A stretch of DNA of 64,000 nucleotides from Hominiventricola aquisgranensis (GTDB lineage: Bacteria; Bacillota; Clostridia; Lachnospirales; Lachnospiraceae). Below are positions 25,453 to 34,759 of this stretch, piece after piece. The notes below the pieces were generated by a model. That model worked only from the letters and a program-made list of their open reading frames with translations, was not told the origin of the DNA and made no database searches. The stretch spans positions 95,950 to 159,949 of the forward strand of contig NZ_JBBMFC010000004.1 in the NCBI RefSeq assembly GCF_040096225.1. Direction: 5' to 3'. Within the stretch, counting starts at the first letter, position 1. Each line of letters opens with the position of its first letter. Both the position numbers and the translations under genes were made by a program.

Positions 25453-25586
25453 CAGTTTCACAGGGAGATGAGTCGGCTGTTTACAGACGGACGCATCTCA
25501 CAAGAAACTGATAGGGCGTGAGCCCAACAACGAGAGAAGTCGAAGACTTCTCGAGTGTGCACTGCGTAAGTAAAGTGTGCACTGCG
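25453..25586 (+). ncRNA. Structured leader of unknown class upstream of mutS
   Basis: The nested hairpin CAGTTTC/GAAACTG (25453-25459 with 25504-25510) encloses GAGATG/CATCTC and CTGT/ACAG. A GGGC-GTGA-GCCC stem-loop lies at 25514-25525. A perfect GAGAAGTC-GAA-GACTTCTC hairpin lies at 25534-25552. Two copies of the 13-base AGTGTGCACTGCG follow (25554-25566 and 25574-25586, 20-base period). I cannot match it to a known riboswitch. It may be a cis-regulatory RNA or a dispersed intergenic repeat. Confidence 0.5.
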
Positions 25587-25633
25587 ATAATATAAAATGA
25601 AAGATCAGATAGAATAGATAGTGAGGTAACTGA

Positions 25634-28294
25634 GTGGCAGAATATACACCAATGATGCAGCAGTATCTGAAGACCAAAGAGGAATACAAGGACTGCATCT
25701 TATTTTATCGCTTGGGCGATTTTTATGAGATGTTTTTTGAGGATGCGAAGATCGCATCCAAGGAACTGGAACTGACGCTGACCGGAAAAAGCTGTGGTAT
25801 GGAGGAACGTGCTCCTATGTGTGGGGTACCCTTTCATGCGGTAGAAGGATATTTGAGCCGTCTGGTGTCAAAAGGCTATAAAGTGGCGATCTGTGAACAG
25901 GTGGAAGACCCGGCATTGGCAAAAGGGCTGGTAAAGCGGGAAGTTGTCAGAATTGTCACACCTGGAACCAACCTGAACGCACAGGCACTGGATGAATCCA
26001 AGAACAATTATGTAATGAGCATTGTCTATGTCAGTGACCGGTACGGCATTTCCTTTGCGGATGTGACGACCGGTGATTATTTTGTAACGGAGGTTGATTC
26101 TGCCAGAAAGCTCATGGATGAGATCTATAAGTTTACGCCTCGGGAAGTGGTCTGCAATGAAGCACTTCTTATGAGCGGACTGGAACTGGATGATCTGAAG
26201 GAACGGCTGAATCTGGTACTGTATCCGCTGGAAAACTGGTATTTTGATGATGAACTGTGTAAAAATACACTTCGGGAGCATTTTCATGTGAGATCGCTGG
26301 AAGGACTGGGTGTGGCAGATTTTGGCTGCGGAGTCATTGCAGCAGGTGCGCTGCTCCGTTATCTGACAGATACACAGAAGACATCTCTGGCACATATGAC
26401 AAAGCTTCAGCCTTATGTGTCCGGTAATTTCATGATCATTGACAGTTCCAGCCGGAGAAATCTGGAACTGGTGGAGACCTTAAGAGAAAAGCAGAAGCGT
26501 GGTTCTCTTCTGTGGGTGCTTGATAAGACGAAGACGGCCATGGGAGCCAGAACTCTGCGTGGTTATATTGAACAGCCGTTGATCGATAAGGAAGAGATTG
26601 AGAAGCGTCTGACTGCTATTGAGGAATTGAATTCCCAGATGATCACCAGAGAGGAATTGAGAGAGTATCTGAATCCTATCTATGATCTTGAACGACTGAT
26701 CGGGCGGATCAGCTATCAGACAGCGAATCCAAGAGATCTGATCGCATTTAAGACTTCTCTTGGCATGCTGCCACCCATCAAGACATTATTATCCGAATTG
26801 AAAAGTCCGTTGATGCAGGAGATAAGTGAAGAGCTGGATACATTGACGGATCTATATGATCTGGTGGAGAAGTCCATTCAGGAGGAACCGCCTATCTCCA
26901 TCCGGGAAGGGAATATGATCCGGGATGGCTACAATGAGGATGTGGATAGATACCGGACTGCCAAAACAGAAGGAAAATCCTGGCTGGCCGAGATTGAGAC
27001 CAAAGAGCGTGAGCGGACCGGAATCAAAAACATGAAGATCAAGTTCAACAAGGTCTTCGGTTATTATCTGGAAGTGACGAATTCCTACAAGGATCTGGTG
27101 CCGGAGGATTATATCCGCAAGCAGACCCTGACCAATGCAGAACGCTATATTACTCCGGAGCTGAAAGAACTGGAAGAGACGATCCTTGGAGCAGAGGAGA
27201 AGCTGACCGCATTGGAGTATGAATTGTTCAGTCAGGTGCGGGATCACATTGCGTCCCAGGTACTTCGGATCCAGAAGACCGCCAAGGCGGTGGCAAAGCT
27301 GGATGTATATACTGCTCTTTCTTATGTGGCAGAAAAAAATAATTATGTGCGTCCGAAGATCAATGCCAAAGGTGTGATCGATATTAAAGGCGGAAGACAT
27401 CCGGTGGTGGAGCAGATGATATCCAATCATATGTTTATCAGTAATGACACGTATCTGGATAATCAGTCCAACCGGATCTCCATTATCACCGGACCGAATA
27501 TGGCAGGTAAATCCACCTACATGCGTCAGACGGCACTGATCGTTCTCATGGCACAGGTGGGAAGTTTCGTTCCGGCAGACAGCGCGGATATTGGGGTAGT
27601 AGACCGGATCTTTACCCGTGTGGGTGCATCCGATGACCTGGCCAGCGGACAGAGTACCTTTATGGTGGAGATGAACGAGGTCTCCAATATTTTGAGAAAT
27701 GCAACCGCCAACAGTCTGCTGATCCTGGATGAAATCGGAAGGGGTACCAGTACCTTTGATGGCTTGTCCATCGCATGGGCAGTGATCGAGCATATTGCAG
27801 ATAAAAAACTGCTGGGAGCCAAGACCTTATTTGCCACCCATTACCATGAACTGACCGAGTTGGAAGGCACCATGGAAGGGGTCAACAACTACTGTATCGC
27901 TGTCAAGGAAAAAGGCGATGACATCGTATTTTTAAGAAAGATCGTCAAAGGCGGAGCAGATAAATCCTACGGAATCCAGGTGGCAAAGCTGGCTGGTGTG
28001 CCGGACAGCGTGATCGCCAGAGCTAAAGAACTGGTGGAAGAATTAAGTCAGGCAGATATTTCCGTCAAAGCGAAATCAATCGCTGAGGAAAGCCAGGCAA
28101 AGGCAAAGCAGAAAGCCAAACCGAAGAAATACGACGAGGTGGATCTGGAGCAGATCTCCCTGTTTGATGCGGTGAAGGATGATGATGTGGTGAAAGAACT
28201 TCAGGAGCTGGACATCTCCAATATGACGCCGATGGATGCCATGAATACCTTGTATCGGCTTCAGAATAAGCTGAAGAACCGTTGGCAGAGCTGA
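25634..28294 (+). CDS. mutS: DNA mismatch repair protein MutS
   Basis: This 886-residue mismatch-recognition ATPase starts at GTG 25634 behind GTGAGGTAA, giving MAEYTPMMQQYLKTK. The Phe-x-Glu mismatch-binding motif is visible as DFYEMFFED (about residues 31-39). The ATPase has Walker A GPNMAGKST near residue 620, the DDLASGQSTFMVEM segment and Walker B LLILDEIGRGTSTFDG. Domain order and length are typical of MutS1. It is followed 18 bases later by mutL, and then miaA, a common Firmicutes repair operon. Confidence 0.97.
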   Translation: MAEYTPMMQQYLKTKEEYKDCILFYRLGDFYEMFFEDAKIASKELELTLTGKSCGMEERAPMCGVPFHAVEGYLSRLVSKGYKVAICEQVEDPALAKGLVKREVVRIVTPGTNLNAQALDESKNNYVMSIVYVSDRYGISFADVTTGDYFVTEVDSARKLMDEIYKFTPREVVCNEALLMSGLELDDLKERLNLVLYPLENWYFDDELCKNTLREHFHVRSLEGLGVADFGCGVIAAGALLRYLTDTQKTSLAHMTKLQPYVSGNFMIIDSSSRRNLELVETLREKQKRGSLLWVLDKTKTAMGARTLRGYIEQPLIDKEEIEKRLTAIEELNSQMITREELREYLNPIYDLERLIGRISYQTANPRDLIAFKTSLGMLPPIKTLLSELKSPLMQEISEELDTLTDLYDLVEKSIQEEPPISIREGNMIRDGYNEDVDRYRTAKTEGKSWLAEIETKERERTGIKNMKIKFNKVFGYYLEVTNSYKDLVPEDYIRKQTLTNAERYITPELKELEETILGAEEKLTALEYELFSQVRDHIASQVLRIQKTAKAVAKLDVYTALSYVAEKNNYVRPKINAKGVIDIKGGRHPVVEQMISNHMFISNDTYLDNQSNRISIITGPNMAGKSTYMRQTALIVLMAQVGSFVPADSADIGVVDRIFTRVGASDDLASGQSTFMVEMNEVSNILRNATANSLLILDEIGRGTSTFDGLSIAWAVIEHIADKKLLGAKTLFATHYHELTELEGTMEGVNNYCIAVKEKGDDIVFLRKIVKGGADKSYGIQVAKLAGVPDSVIARAKELVEELSQADISVKAKSIAEESQAKAKQKAKPKKYDEVDLEQISLFDAVKDDDVVKELQELDISNMTPMDAMNTLYRLQNKLKNRWQS

Positions 28295-28312
28295 ACATAG
28301 AGAGAATAGAAA

Positions 28313-30412
28313 ATGGGAAAGATTGCAGTATTAGACCAACAGACAATTGATAAGATTGCTGCCGGAGAGGTGGTGGAGCGCCCGGCTTCCGTGGTAAAAG
28401 AACTGGTGGAAAATGCTATTGATGCCAAAGCCACACAGGTGACCGTGGAGATTAAAGACGGCGGAATCGGATTTATCCGGATCACAGACAATGGAAGTGG
28501 AATGGAAAAGGACGATATTCCGCTGGCATTTCTGCGTCATTCCACCAGTAAGATCCGAAGCGCGGAAGATCTGAACGGAGTGTCCTCCCTTGGATTCCGG
28601 GGTGAGGCATTATCCAGTATTTCGGCTGTGGCTATGGTGGAACTGATCACCAAGACCAGAGAGAGCATGATGGGAAATCGCTGCTGTATTGAGGGCGGTG
28701 TACAGAAGACACTGGAAGAGATCGGTGCGCCGGACGGGACCACATTTATAATCCGTAATCTGTTCTTTAACACTCCGGCAAGAAAGAAATTTCTGCGAAG
28801 TGAGATGAGTGAAGGTTCAGCGATCCATGAGTTGATGACCCATCTGGCATTGTCTCATCCAGAGGTGGCATTCAAAGTACTGATCGGTGGACAGATGCGG
28901 ATCCAGACTTCCGGAAATGGAAGCCTCAAGGATGTGATCTATCATATCTATGGAAGAGATGTGGCCATGCGTCTGATTCAGGTGGATCGGCAGGAAGGCC
29001 CTGTGCATATTACGGGATTCCTGGGAAAACCGGAGATCTCCCGTGGAAATCGGAATTATGAGAATTATTTTGTAAATGGAAGATATGTGAAGAGCAAGAT
29101 CATTGCAAAGGGTATAGAAGACGGCTACAAAAGCTTTATGATGCAGCACAGGTATCCTTTTGTGTGTCTGGAATTTCAGATTGATGGCAACTTGCTGGAT
29201 GTGAATGTGCATCCCACCAAGATGGAGATCCGGTTCAGCAATCAGAACCTGGTTTATGATCTGGTGGAACGGACGGTGAAGGATGCCCTGTCCGGAAAAG
29301 AACTGATCCCGGAAGTGACGCTGGATACACCGGCACGGAAACCCATAGCAACGCAGACATCAGAGTCGAGATCGCAGATGAGCACATCTGGGATGCCGGA
29401 ACAGCGGGTATCTGCGCCCATCACAAGAACGATCCCACAGCGGGCAGTGGTCAGTGAGCAGCCCATGGAGTGGAAACGACCGGAGAGCAGACCGGCAGCA
29501 GAAACACCGCAGGCTTCTGCACCGGCAGGGTCGGCGCAGACAGAACGGATTCCGCTGGAAAAATTATGGAAGACACCGGAATCGACGCCGGTGAAAGAGC
29601 AGCCAAAGCCCCAGGATGCAGGTCTTGATTACTTTATGGAACAGATGCGCAAAAGGGTGGAGGAACGCCACCGTCAGGAGGCAGAGGCGGCCGCAGTTGA
29701 GCAGACCAGGCCAGAACCGCCTGCAGAAGGGGTCAAGACTACACCGGAACCGACCCAACAGCCACCGGCTCCCCAGATGGACAAACCGGAGCAGATGGAG
29801 CTTTTCGACGGTAAGCTGCTCTCAAAAGAAGCAGCGATCCATCATGTGATCATCGGGCAGTTATTTGATACTTACTGGCTGGTACAGTATGCAGACAAGC
29901 TTTATATTATTGATCAGCATGCAGCCCATGAAAAAGTGCTGTATGAAAGACTGATGAAAGATCTGAGGAACCGGACATTCCAGTCTCAGTTATTATCGCC
30001 GCCGATCATATTGAATTTAAGCATGCAGGAAGAGGAATTGTTCCTGAAATACCGGAACTGTTTTACAGACATGGGATTTGAAATCGAGGAGTTTGGTGAT
30101 CGGGCCTATGCGGTACGTGCAATTCCATCTAATCTGCCAGGAATTGCCAAGCAGGATATTCTGATGGATCTGCTGGATGGTCTGTCAGACATTACGGGGA
30201 CAGCCAGTTCAGAGACACTGCTTGACAAGGTGGCATCTATGTCCTGCAAGGCAGCAGTTAAGGGTAATCATCAGATGTCTTCCATGGAGGCGAAGGCACT
30301 GATCGATGAGCTTTTGTCGCTGGAAAATCCTTACAATTGTCCTCATGGAAGACCGACGATCATTTCCATGAGTAAATATGAGCTGGAGAAGAAATTTAAG
30401 AGAATCGTATAG
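28313..30412 (+). CDS. mutL: DNA mismatch repair endonuclease MutL
   Basis: This 699-residue GHKL ATPase has an N-terminal ENAIDA (motif I), DNGSGM (motif II) and GFRGEAL (motif III). A Pro/Glu/Gln-rich flexible linker spans about 340-490. The C-terminal dimerisation domain carries the DQHAAHEKVLYE endonuclease motif near 545 and the CPHGRP zinc/metal motif near the end. MutL here is therefore predicted to be a nicking endonuclease, as expected in a lineage without MutH. Confidence 0.97.
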   Translation: MGKIAVLDQQTIDKIAAGEVVERPASVVKELVENAIDAKATQVTVEIKDGGIGFIRITDNGSGMEKDDIPLAFLRHSTSKIRSAEDLNGVSSLGFRGEALSSISAVAMVELITKTRESMMGNRCCIEGGVQKTLEEIGAPDGTTFIIRNLFFNTPARKKFLRSEMSEGSAIHELMTHLALSHPEVAFKVLIGGQMRIQTSGNGSLKDVIYHIYGRDVAMRLIQVDRQEGPVHITGFLGKPEISRGNRNYENYFVNGRYVKSKIIAKGIEDGYKSFMMQHRYPFVCLEFQIDGNLLDVNVHPTKMEIRFSNQNLVYDLVERTVKDALSGKELIPEVTLDTPARKPIATQTSESRSQMSTSGMPEQRVSAPITRTIPQRAVVSEQPMEWKRPESRPAAETPQASAPAGSAQTERIPLEKLWKTPESTPVKEQPKPQDAGLDYFMEQMRKRVEERHRQEAEAAAVEQTRPEPPAEGVKTTPEPTQQPPAPQMDKPEQMELFDGKLLSKEAAIHHVIIGQLFDTYWLVQYADKLYIIDQHAAHEKVLYERLMKDLRNRTFQSQLLSPPIILNLSMQEEELFLKYRNCFTDMGFEIEEFGDRAYAVRAIPSNLPGIAKQDILMDLLDGLSDITGTASSETLLDKVASMSCKAAVKGNHQMSSMEAKALIDELLSLENPYNCPHGRPTIISMSKYELEKKFKRIV

Positions 30413-30427
30413 GAAGGATAGAGGCTT

Positions 30428-31372
30428 ATGAAGGAGCCATTAATCATATTGACCGGGCCGACCGCAGTGGGCAAGACCCATCTGTCCATTGCTCTTGCAA
30501 AAGCAGTGGGGGGAGAGATCATTTCGGCGGATTCCATGCAGGTCTACAAACATATGGATATAGGTTCGGCAAAGATTATGCCACAGGAGATGGACGGAGT
30601 CCGTCATTATCTGGTGGATGAGCTGGAGCCTTTTGAAGAATTTCATGTGGTGCGCTTTCAGGAGATGGCGCGTGCTGCCATGAAAGAGATTCGAAGCCGT
30701 GGGCACATTCCTATTCTGGTGGGAGGAACCGGATTCTATATTCAGGCAGTGGTGCGGGATATTGATTTTACGGAAAATGAAGCAAGTCCCTATCGGGCGG
30801 AGCTGGAAGCACTGGCAGAGGAAAAGGGAAGCACCTGGCTTCATGAGGAACTGCGTAAGGTCGATCCAGAATCTGCAGAAGCCATTCATGAAAACAATGT
30901 GAAGCGGGTCATCCGTGCACTGGAATTTTACAGACTGACCGGAAAGAAGATCTCGGAGCACAATGAAGAGCAGAAGGAGCGCCAGTCGCCCTATCATTTT
31001 GCCTATTTTGTGCTGAATGATGAAAGAGAGCATCTGTATCGGCGGATCGAGCAGCGGATCGATCAGATGCTGGAACAGGGATTGGTAGATGAAGTAAAGA
31101 AGCTGAAAAGCATGGGCTGCCATCAGAATATGGTATCCATGAAAGGGCTTGGATATAAAGAGATTCTGGACTATCTGGACGGGATCACTACATTGCCGGA
31201 AGCAGTAGAGATCCTGAAGAGAGATACCAGACATTTTGCAAAGCGCCAGATCACCTGGTTTAAGCGGGAAGAAGATGTGATCTGGTTAAACAAGCAGGAC
31301 TACGCATATGATGAGGACAAGATCCTCGGTACTATGCTGGAAATATTAAGAGAAAAGGATATTATAAAATGA
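30428..31372 (+). CDS. miaA: tRNA dimethylallyltransferase MiaA
   Basis: This 314-residue enzyme transfers an isopentenyl group to A37 of tRNAs reading U-initial codons. Motifs are GPTAVGKTHLSIALA (P-loop at about residue 10), ISADSMQVYKHMDIG, LVGGTGFYIQAV and an RDTRHFAKRQITWFK tail. Length and motifs are standard. It overlaps the next gene by 4 bases (ATGA), indicating coupling. Confidence 0.96.
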   Translation: MKEPLIILTGPTAVGKTHLSIALAKAVGGEIISADSMQVYKHMDIGSAKIMPQEMDGVRHYLVDELEPFEEFHVVRFQEMARAAMKEIRSRGHIPILVGGTGFYIQAVVRDIDFTENEASPYRAELEALAEEKGSTWLHEELRKVDPESAEAIHENNVKRVIRALEFYRLTGKKISEHNEEQKERQSPYHFAYFVLNDEREHLYRRIEQRIDQMLEQGLVDEVKKLKSMGCHQNMVSMKGLGYKEILDYLDGITTLPEAVEILKRDTRHFAKRQITWFKREEDVIWLNKQDYAYDEDKILGTMLEILREKDIIK

Positions 31373-32649
31373 ACTTAAGTGAAATGTATCAGGAGATGGG
31401 CATTGATCAGGATGTATATGCCTATGGACAGAAAATAACAGAGGATTTGAAGGAACGTTTTTCGGAGATCGATGAGACCGCAGAGTACAATCAGCTGAAG
31501 GTGCTGCATGCCATGCAGAAAAACCGTGTCAGCGATATTCATTTTGCTGCTACCAGCGGATATGGATACAACGATCTTGGAAGAGATACACTGGAATCCG
31601 TATATGCAGATACCTTCCATGCAGAGGCAGGACTGGTGCGTCCGCAGATCACCTGTGGAACTCATGCTCTGGCAATCGCACTGGCAGCAAACTTACGCCC
31701 GGGAGATGAGCTTTTAGCTGTTTCCGGAAAGCCTTATGACACGCTGGAGGAAGTCATTGGAATCCGTCCAAGCAATGGAAGCCTTGCAGAGTATGGCGTG
31801 ACCTATCGCCAGGTGGATCTGAAAGCAGACAGCAGTTTTGATCTGGAGGGGATCCGTGCAGCTGTCAATGAGAAGACCAAGATGGTGCATATTCAGCGGT
31901 CCAAAGGTTACCAGACCAGAAAGACCCTGTCTGTGACAGAGATTGGCGAGGTGATTGCATTTGTCAAATCCATCAAACCGGATGTGATCTGTATGGTGGA
32001 CAACTGTTATGGTGAATTTGTAGAGCGGATCGAGCCTACAGATGTGGGAGCAGATCTTTGTGTGGGATCCTTGATCAAGAACCCAGGCGGCGGACTGGCA
32101 CCCATCGGAGGCTATATCGTAGGAAAAGAGGCTTATGTAGAGAACTGTGCATACCGCCTGACTTCTCCGGGTCTTGGAAAAGAGGTAGGAGCAACTCTTG
32201 GAGTTATGCAGTCCTTTTATCAGGGATTTTTCCTGGCTCCGACCGTGACTGCAGGAGCACTGAAAGGTGCCATCTTTGCAGCTAATGTGTATGAAAAACT
32301 GGGATTTTCTGTACTTCCTAATGGAACTGAGAGCCGTCATGATATCATTCAGGCTATTACTTTTGGAAAACCAGCGGGTGTGATCGAATTCTGTAAAGGA
32401 ATCCAGGCAGCAGCACCGGTGGACAGCTATGTGGAGCCGGAGCCGTGGGCAATGCCGGGTTATGACAGCGATGTGATCATGGCAGCAGGTGCATTTGTGC
32501 AGGGATCTTCTATTGAGCTGTCTGCAGATGGACCGATCAAACCGCCCTATGCCGTGTATTTCCAGGGTGGACTTACCTGGGAACATGCCAAATTTGGTAT
32601 TCTCATGTCTCTACAGAAGTTGAAAGATGCAGGAATCGCAAACTTATAG
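31369..32649 (+). CDS. PLP-dependent enzyme of the YnbB / methionine gamma-lyase-like aluminium-resistance family
   Basis: This 426-residue fold-type I PLP protein includes VDNCYGEFVE and SLIKNPGGGLAPIGGY, where the Lys is the likely Schiff-base residue (about 237). GSSIELSADGP and an YFQGGLTWEH segment close it. The family is often labelled cystathionine beta-lyase involved in aluminium resistance; the true substrate is uncertain. Its place after miaA and before four unknown genes is conserved in many Clostridia as far as I recall. Confidence 0.87.
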   Translation: MNLSEMYQEMGIDQDVYAYGQKITEDLKERFSEIDETAEYNQLKVLHAMQKNRVSDIHFAATSGYGYNDLGRDTLESVYADTFHAEAGLVRPQITCGTHALAIALAANLRPGDELLAVSGKPYDTLEEVIGIRPSNGSLAEYGVTYRQVDLKADSSFDLEGIRAAVNEKTKMVHIQRSKGYQTRKTLSVTEIGEVIAFVKSIKPDVICMVDNCYGEFVERIEPTDVGADLCVGSLIKNPGGGLAPIGGYIVGKEAYVENCAYRLTSPGLGKEVGATLGVMQSFYQGFFLAPTVTAGALKGAIFAANVYEKLGFSVLPNGTESRHDIIQAITFGKPAGVIEFCKGIQAAAPVDSYVEPEPWAMPGYDSDVIMAAGAFVQGSSIELSADGPIKPPYAVYFQGGLTWEHAKFGILMSLQKLKDAGIANL

Positions 32650-32658
32650 GATGACTCT

Positions 32659-33399
32659 ATGAAATGTGCACATTGCGGGGCGAATCTGAAGCTGACGGAT
32701 GAATATTGCCCTTATTGCGGAAGAAAAAATACGCAGAGCAGTCAGCATGTAAAAGAAAAGAAATATTATGAAAAGGATTCCACAGATACCCGGAAGAAGG
32801 TACATACTGTATACCGGAGTTCTTCAAAACTGCGGGTGCGGGGAATCGCAATCCTTATATTGGCAGTGCTGGTGATCGTTCTTATGTTTGTCACTTTTTA
32901 TGTGGATGAGAGAATATATTACAGGAAGCAGGAATGGGCGGTGTTCCATGAGGATGAAGTATCCGCACAGATCCGTCAGTATCTGGATGAGGATCGGTAT
33001 GAAGCTTTTTATGGATACTGCGATGCTTATCACCTGACTGGCTGGACGGCCGGGCCGTTTCTCAAATACCGTCCGCAGATGGAAGCAGTCCGTATTGGTA
33101 TGTTTATTGATCAGCGGGCAAATGAATATTTGACTGCGGATTCTGTCTATGGGCAGAACAGTGCAATGGAGAGCATCAGCGGCCTTTTGCCGGAATTTTA
33201 CAACAGAGACAGCCTCTGTTATCAGTCCAGAGAAGTCATGGACCCGGATGAAGTGAATGAAGATCTGAACCGGATCTATGAGCATATGGAAGAAAAACTG
33301 ATGGTTTATTTTGACCTGACAGAAGAGCAGGCGCGGAGCCTTTCCTCCATGAGTGAGGAAGAGATTCTGCTTTTGCTGGAGGAGACAAGAGATGAGTAA
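32659..33399 (+). CDS. Zinc-ribbon membrane protein with an exported helical domain (unknown function)
   Basis: This 246-residue protein has an N-terminal zinc ribbon with two CxxC pairs (CAHC at 3-6, CPYC at 17-20) and a basic linker. A single transmembrane helix (about 61-81) is followed by a C-terminal domain of some 160 residues, probably outside the cell. That domain has RQYLDEDRYEAFYGYCDAYHLT (split RQYLDEDRYEA, FYGYCDAYHLT) and ends in an LLLLEE acidic stretch. It resembles the C-terminal domain of the gene at 33699. Function is unknown. The neighbouring three genes overlap in series. Confidence 0.72.
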   Translation: MKCAHCGANLKLTDEYCPYCGRKNTQSSQHVKEKKYYEKDSTDTRKKVHTVYRSSSKLRVRGIAILILAVLVIVLMFVTFYVDERIYYRKQEWAVFHEDEVSAQIRQYLDEDRYEAFYGYCDAYHLTGWTAGPFLKYRPQMEAVRIGMFIDQRANEYLTADSVYGQNSAMESISGLLPEFYNRDSLCYQSREVMDPDEVNEDLNRIYEHMEEKLMVYFDLTEEQARSLSSMSEEEILLLLEETRDE

Positions 33400-33709
33400 C
33401 ATACAATGCAGATCCTGCGGAGCCATATTTGACGATCATCTGACAGAATGCCCCTACTGTGGAGCAACCTGCATCAAAGGGTCGGAGAACGCGTTTTTAC
33501 GATATCTTAAGAAACTGACAAGAAGGGTTGCAGATGCTCCGGCGCAGTATGCCAGGGAAGGGCAGATAGAATGGAAACATGTGGTGATCCTGGTCCTCTC
33601 GACCATGCTGGTCGTGATGCTGGGAGCTACAGCAGTATTTACATACAGTAACATGGAAGAGCAGGCAAGATGCCGACAGATCAAGGAAACCATATTACAT
33701 GAACAATAG
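33392..33709 (+). CDS. Small zinc-ribbon membrane protein
   Basis: This 105-residue protein starts at ATG 33392, overlapping the previous stop by 8 bases. The frame is open back to 33353, but that part is shadow. It has a zinc ribbon (CRSC at 6-9, CPYC at 20-23, another Cys at 27), a basic middle part, a transmembrane helix at about 63-84 and a short tail. It looks like the N-terminal half of the previous protein without the exported domain. No known function. Confidence 0.68.
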   Translation: MSNIQCRSCGAIFDDHLTECPYCGATCIKGSENAFLRYLKKLTRRVADAPAQYAREGQIEWKHVVILVLSTMLVVMLGATAVFTYSNMEEQARCRQIKETILHEQ

Positions 33710-34376
33710 AGAACGAAAAGAACATGCAAAAAGCATGAAAGAATTTGACCGTGACTATCGGAAGACAAAGGAAGGTGTCTGGAAGCAGACCAGACAGTAT
33801 CAGACTGGTTCACGCAAAAAAGTGGTGATTGGATTGGCTGGATTTTTCCTGATCGTGTTCTGCATTTTTATGGCAGAATTACAGGCTGGAGCATTGGAAA
33901 AATCTCTTCGCCGCTGGGAAGCGGGAAACAACTATGATACAGTTATCAGTCAGATTCAGGAGTATCTGGATCAGGGCGAATATGGAAAGTTATTTGAGTA
34001 TGGAGAATATTACCATCTGACGGATTCGGAAAAAGGCAGGTTTGCGGAATACTACCATGTGTTCTGGTGTGCATGGAGATACGACAGAACCGCCGGTGAT
34101 ATGGACAGCTATTTAAGAAGTCAGGACTATGAAGATCAGAGCATCAGAGACAGTTATTTACAGAGTCTGGCGGACAGTCTGTCGTCTTTTTATCAGGAGA
34201 GCTGGCCGGATCAGTACCCGGAAGAGATGAGTTCCATCTATGAGACCATGAGAACCAGAATGGGAGAATTGCTGGAAGAAAGAATCGGACTTTCGGAGGA
34301 AACAGTTGAAGAACTGGATGGAATGACTTCTGCAAGGATTGCGAAGCTTCTTCGGGAAAGGGGACAGGCAGAATGA
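33699..34376 (+). CDS. Membrane-anchored protein paralogous to the C-terminal domain of the 32659 gene
   Basis: This 225-residue protein has a basic N-terminus and a transmembrane helix at about 41-59. Its exported domain contains IQEYLDQGEYGKLFEYGEYYHLT (split IQEYLDQGEYG, KLFEYGEYYHLT), a later SSIYETMRTRM and a final ARIAKLLRER. These line up by eye with the corresponding parts of the 32659 protein (YLDEDRY, YHLT, RIYEHM, EILLLLEE), so the two domains are probably paralogous. It overlaps both neighbours (11 bases before, 4 after). Confidence 0.7.
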   Translation: MNNRERKEHAKSMKEFDRDYRKTKEGVWKQTRQYQTGSRKKVVIGLAGFFLIVFCIFMAELQAGALEKSLRRWEAGNNYDTVISQIQEYLDQGEYGKLFEYGEYYHLTDSEKGRFAEYYHVFWCAWRYDRTAGDMDSYLRSQDYEDQSIRDSYLQSLADSLSSFYQESWPDQYPEEMSSIYETMRTRMGELLEERIGLSEETVEELDGMTSARIAKLLRERGQAE

Positions 34377-34759
34377 AAAAGTTATTAAGTCTGGTGATCG
34401 TCATTCTGACAGTCCTTATGAGCATTGAACTGATCGCCATTGCAGACAACGCCATTGGATTTCTGCCGGAAGGAACCAGGACGGTGACCTTCCTCACATA
34501 TATCAGCAGAGAAGAATATGCGTACTGTGTGGAGCGTTATTATAAAAATGAGGCTCTGGGGGTAGAGCCTGATGAAGAGATGCTGGAGTGCTATGGGGTA
34601 GCCCGATACTATGAAGCAGCTCTTCAAAGACAGGTGAGCCTCAGAAAAGGAGACAGGGAGCAGGCAAAGGTCGCAGAAGAACAGATGGAACAGGCTTACG
34701 GACAGATGGGAGAGCTTGCGCCGGTGAGAGACAGAATTGACGAGGTGATAGAGCGTTGA
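34373..34759 (+). CDS. Small membrane-anchored or secreted protein, unknown
   Basis: This 128-residue protein has an N-terminal hydrophobic helix (about 4-24) that could be an anchor or uncleaved signal. A soluble helical part rich in Glu, Gln and Tyr follows. The start codon overlaps the previous stop (ATGA), and the stop overlaps the TTG start of the following FAD enzyme. It is the fourth member of the coupled zinc-ribbon/membrane run and shares no visible domain with the others. Confidence 0.62.
   Translation: MKKLLSLVIVILTVLMSIELIAIADNAIGFLPEGTRTVTFLTYISREEYAYCVERYYKNEALGVEPDEEMLECYGVARYYEAALQRQVSLRKGDREQAKVAEEQMEQAYGQMGELAPVRDRIDEVIER

Noticed and set aside
26852..27793. 313-codon open frame on the - strand inside mutS
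   Set aside because: It lies opposite the MutS ATPase and core domains, whose motifs are intact. The translated product has a shadow-like composition.
31714..32586. 290-codon open frame on the - strand
   Set aside because: It is antisense to the PLP enzyme with its motifs intact. No start site and no recognisable domain.
33392..34376. One broken zinc-ribbon gene split into two by a frameshift
   Set aside because: Each part has its own membrane helix, and the second has its own N-terminal basic region, so the pieces do not simply join into one protein.
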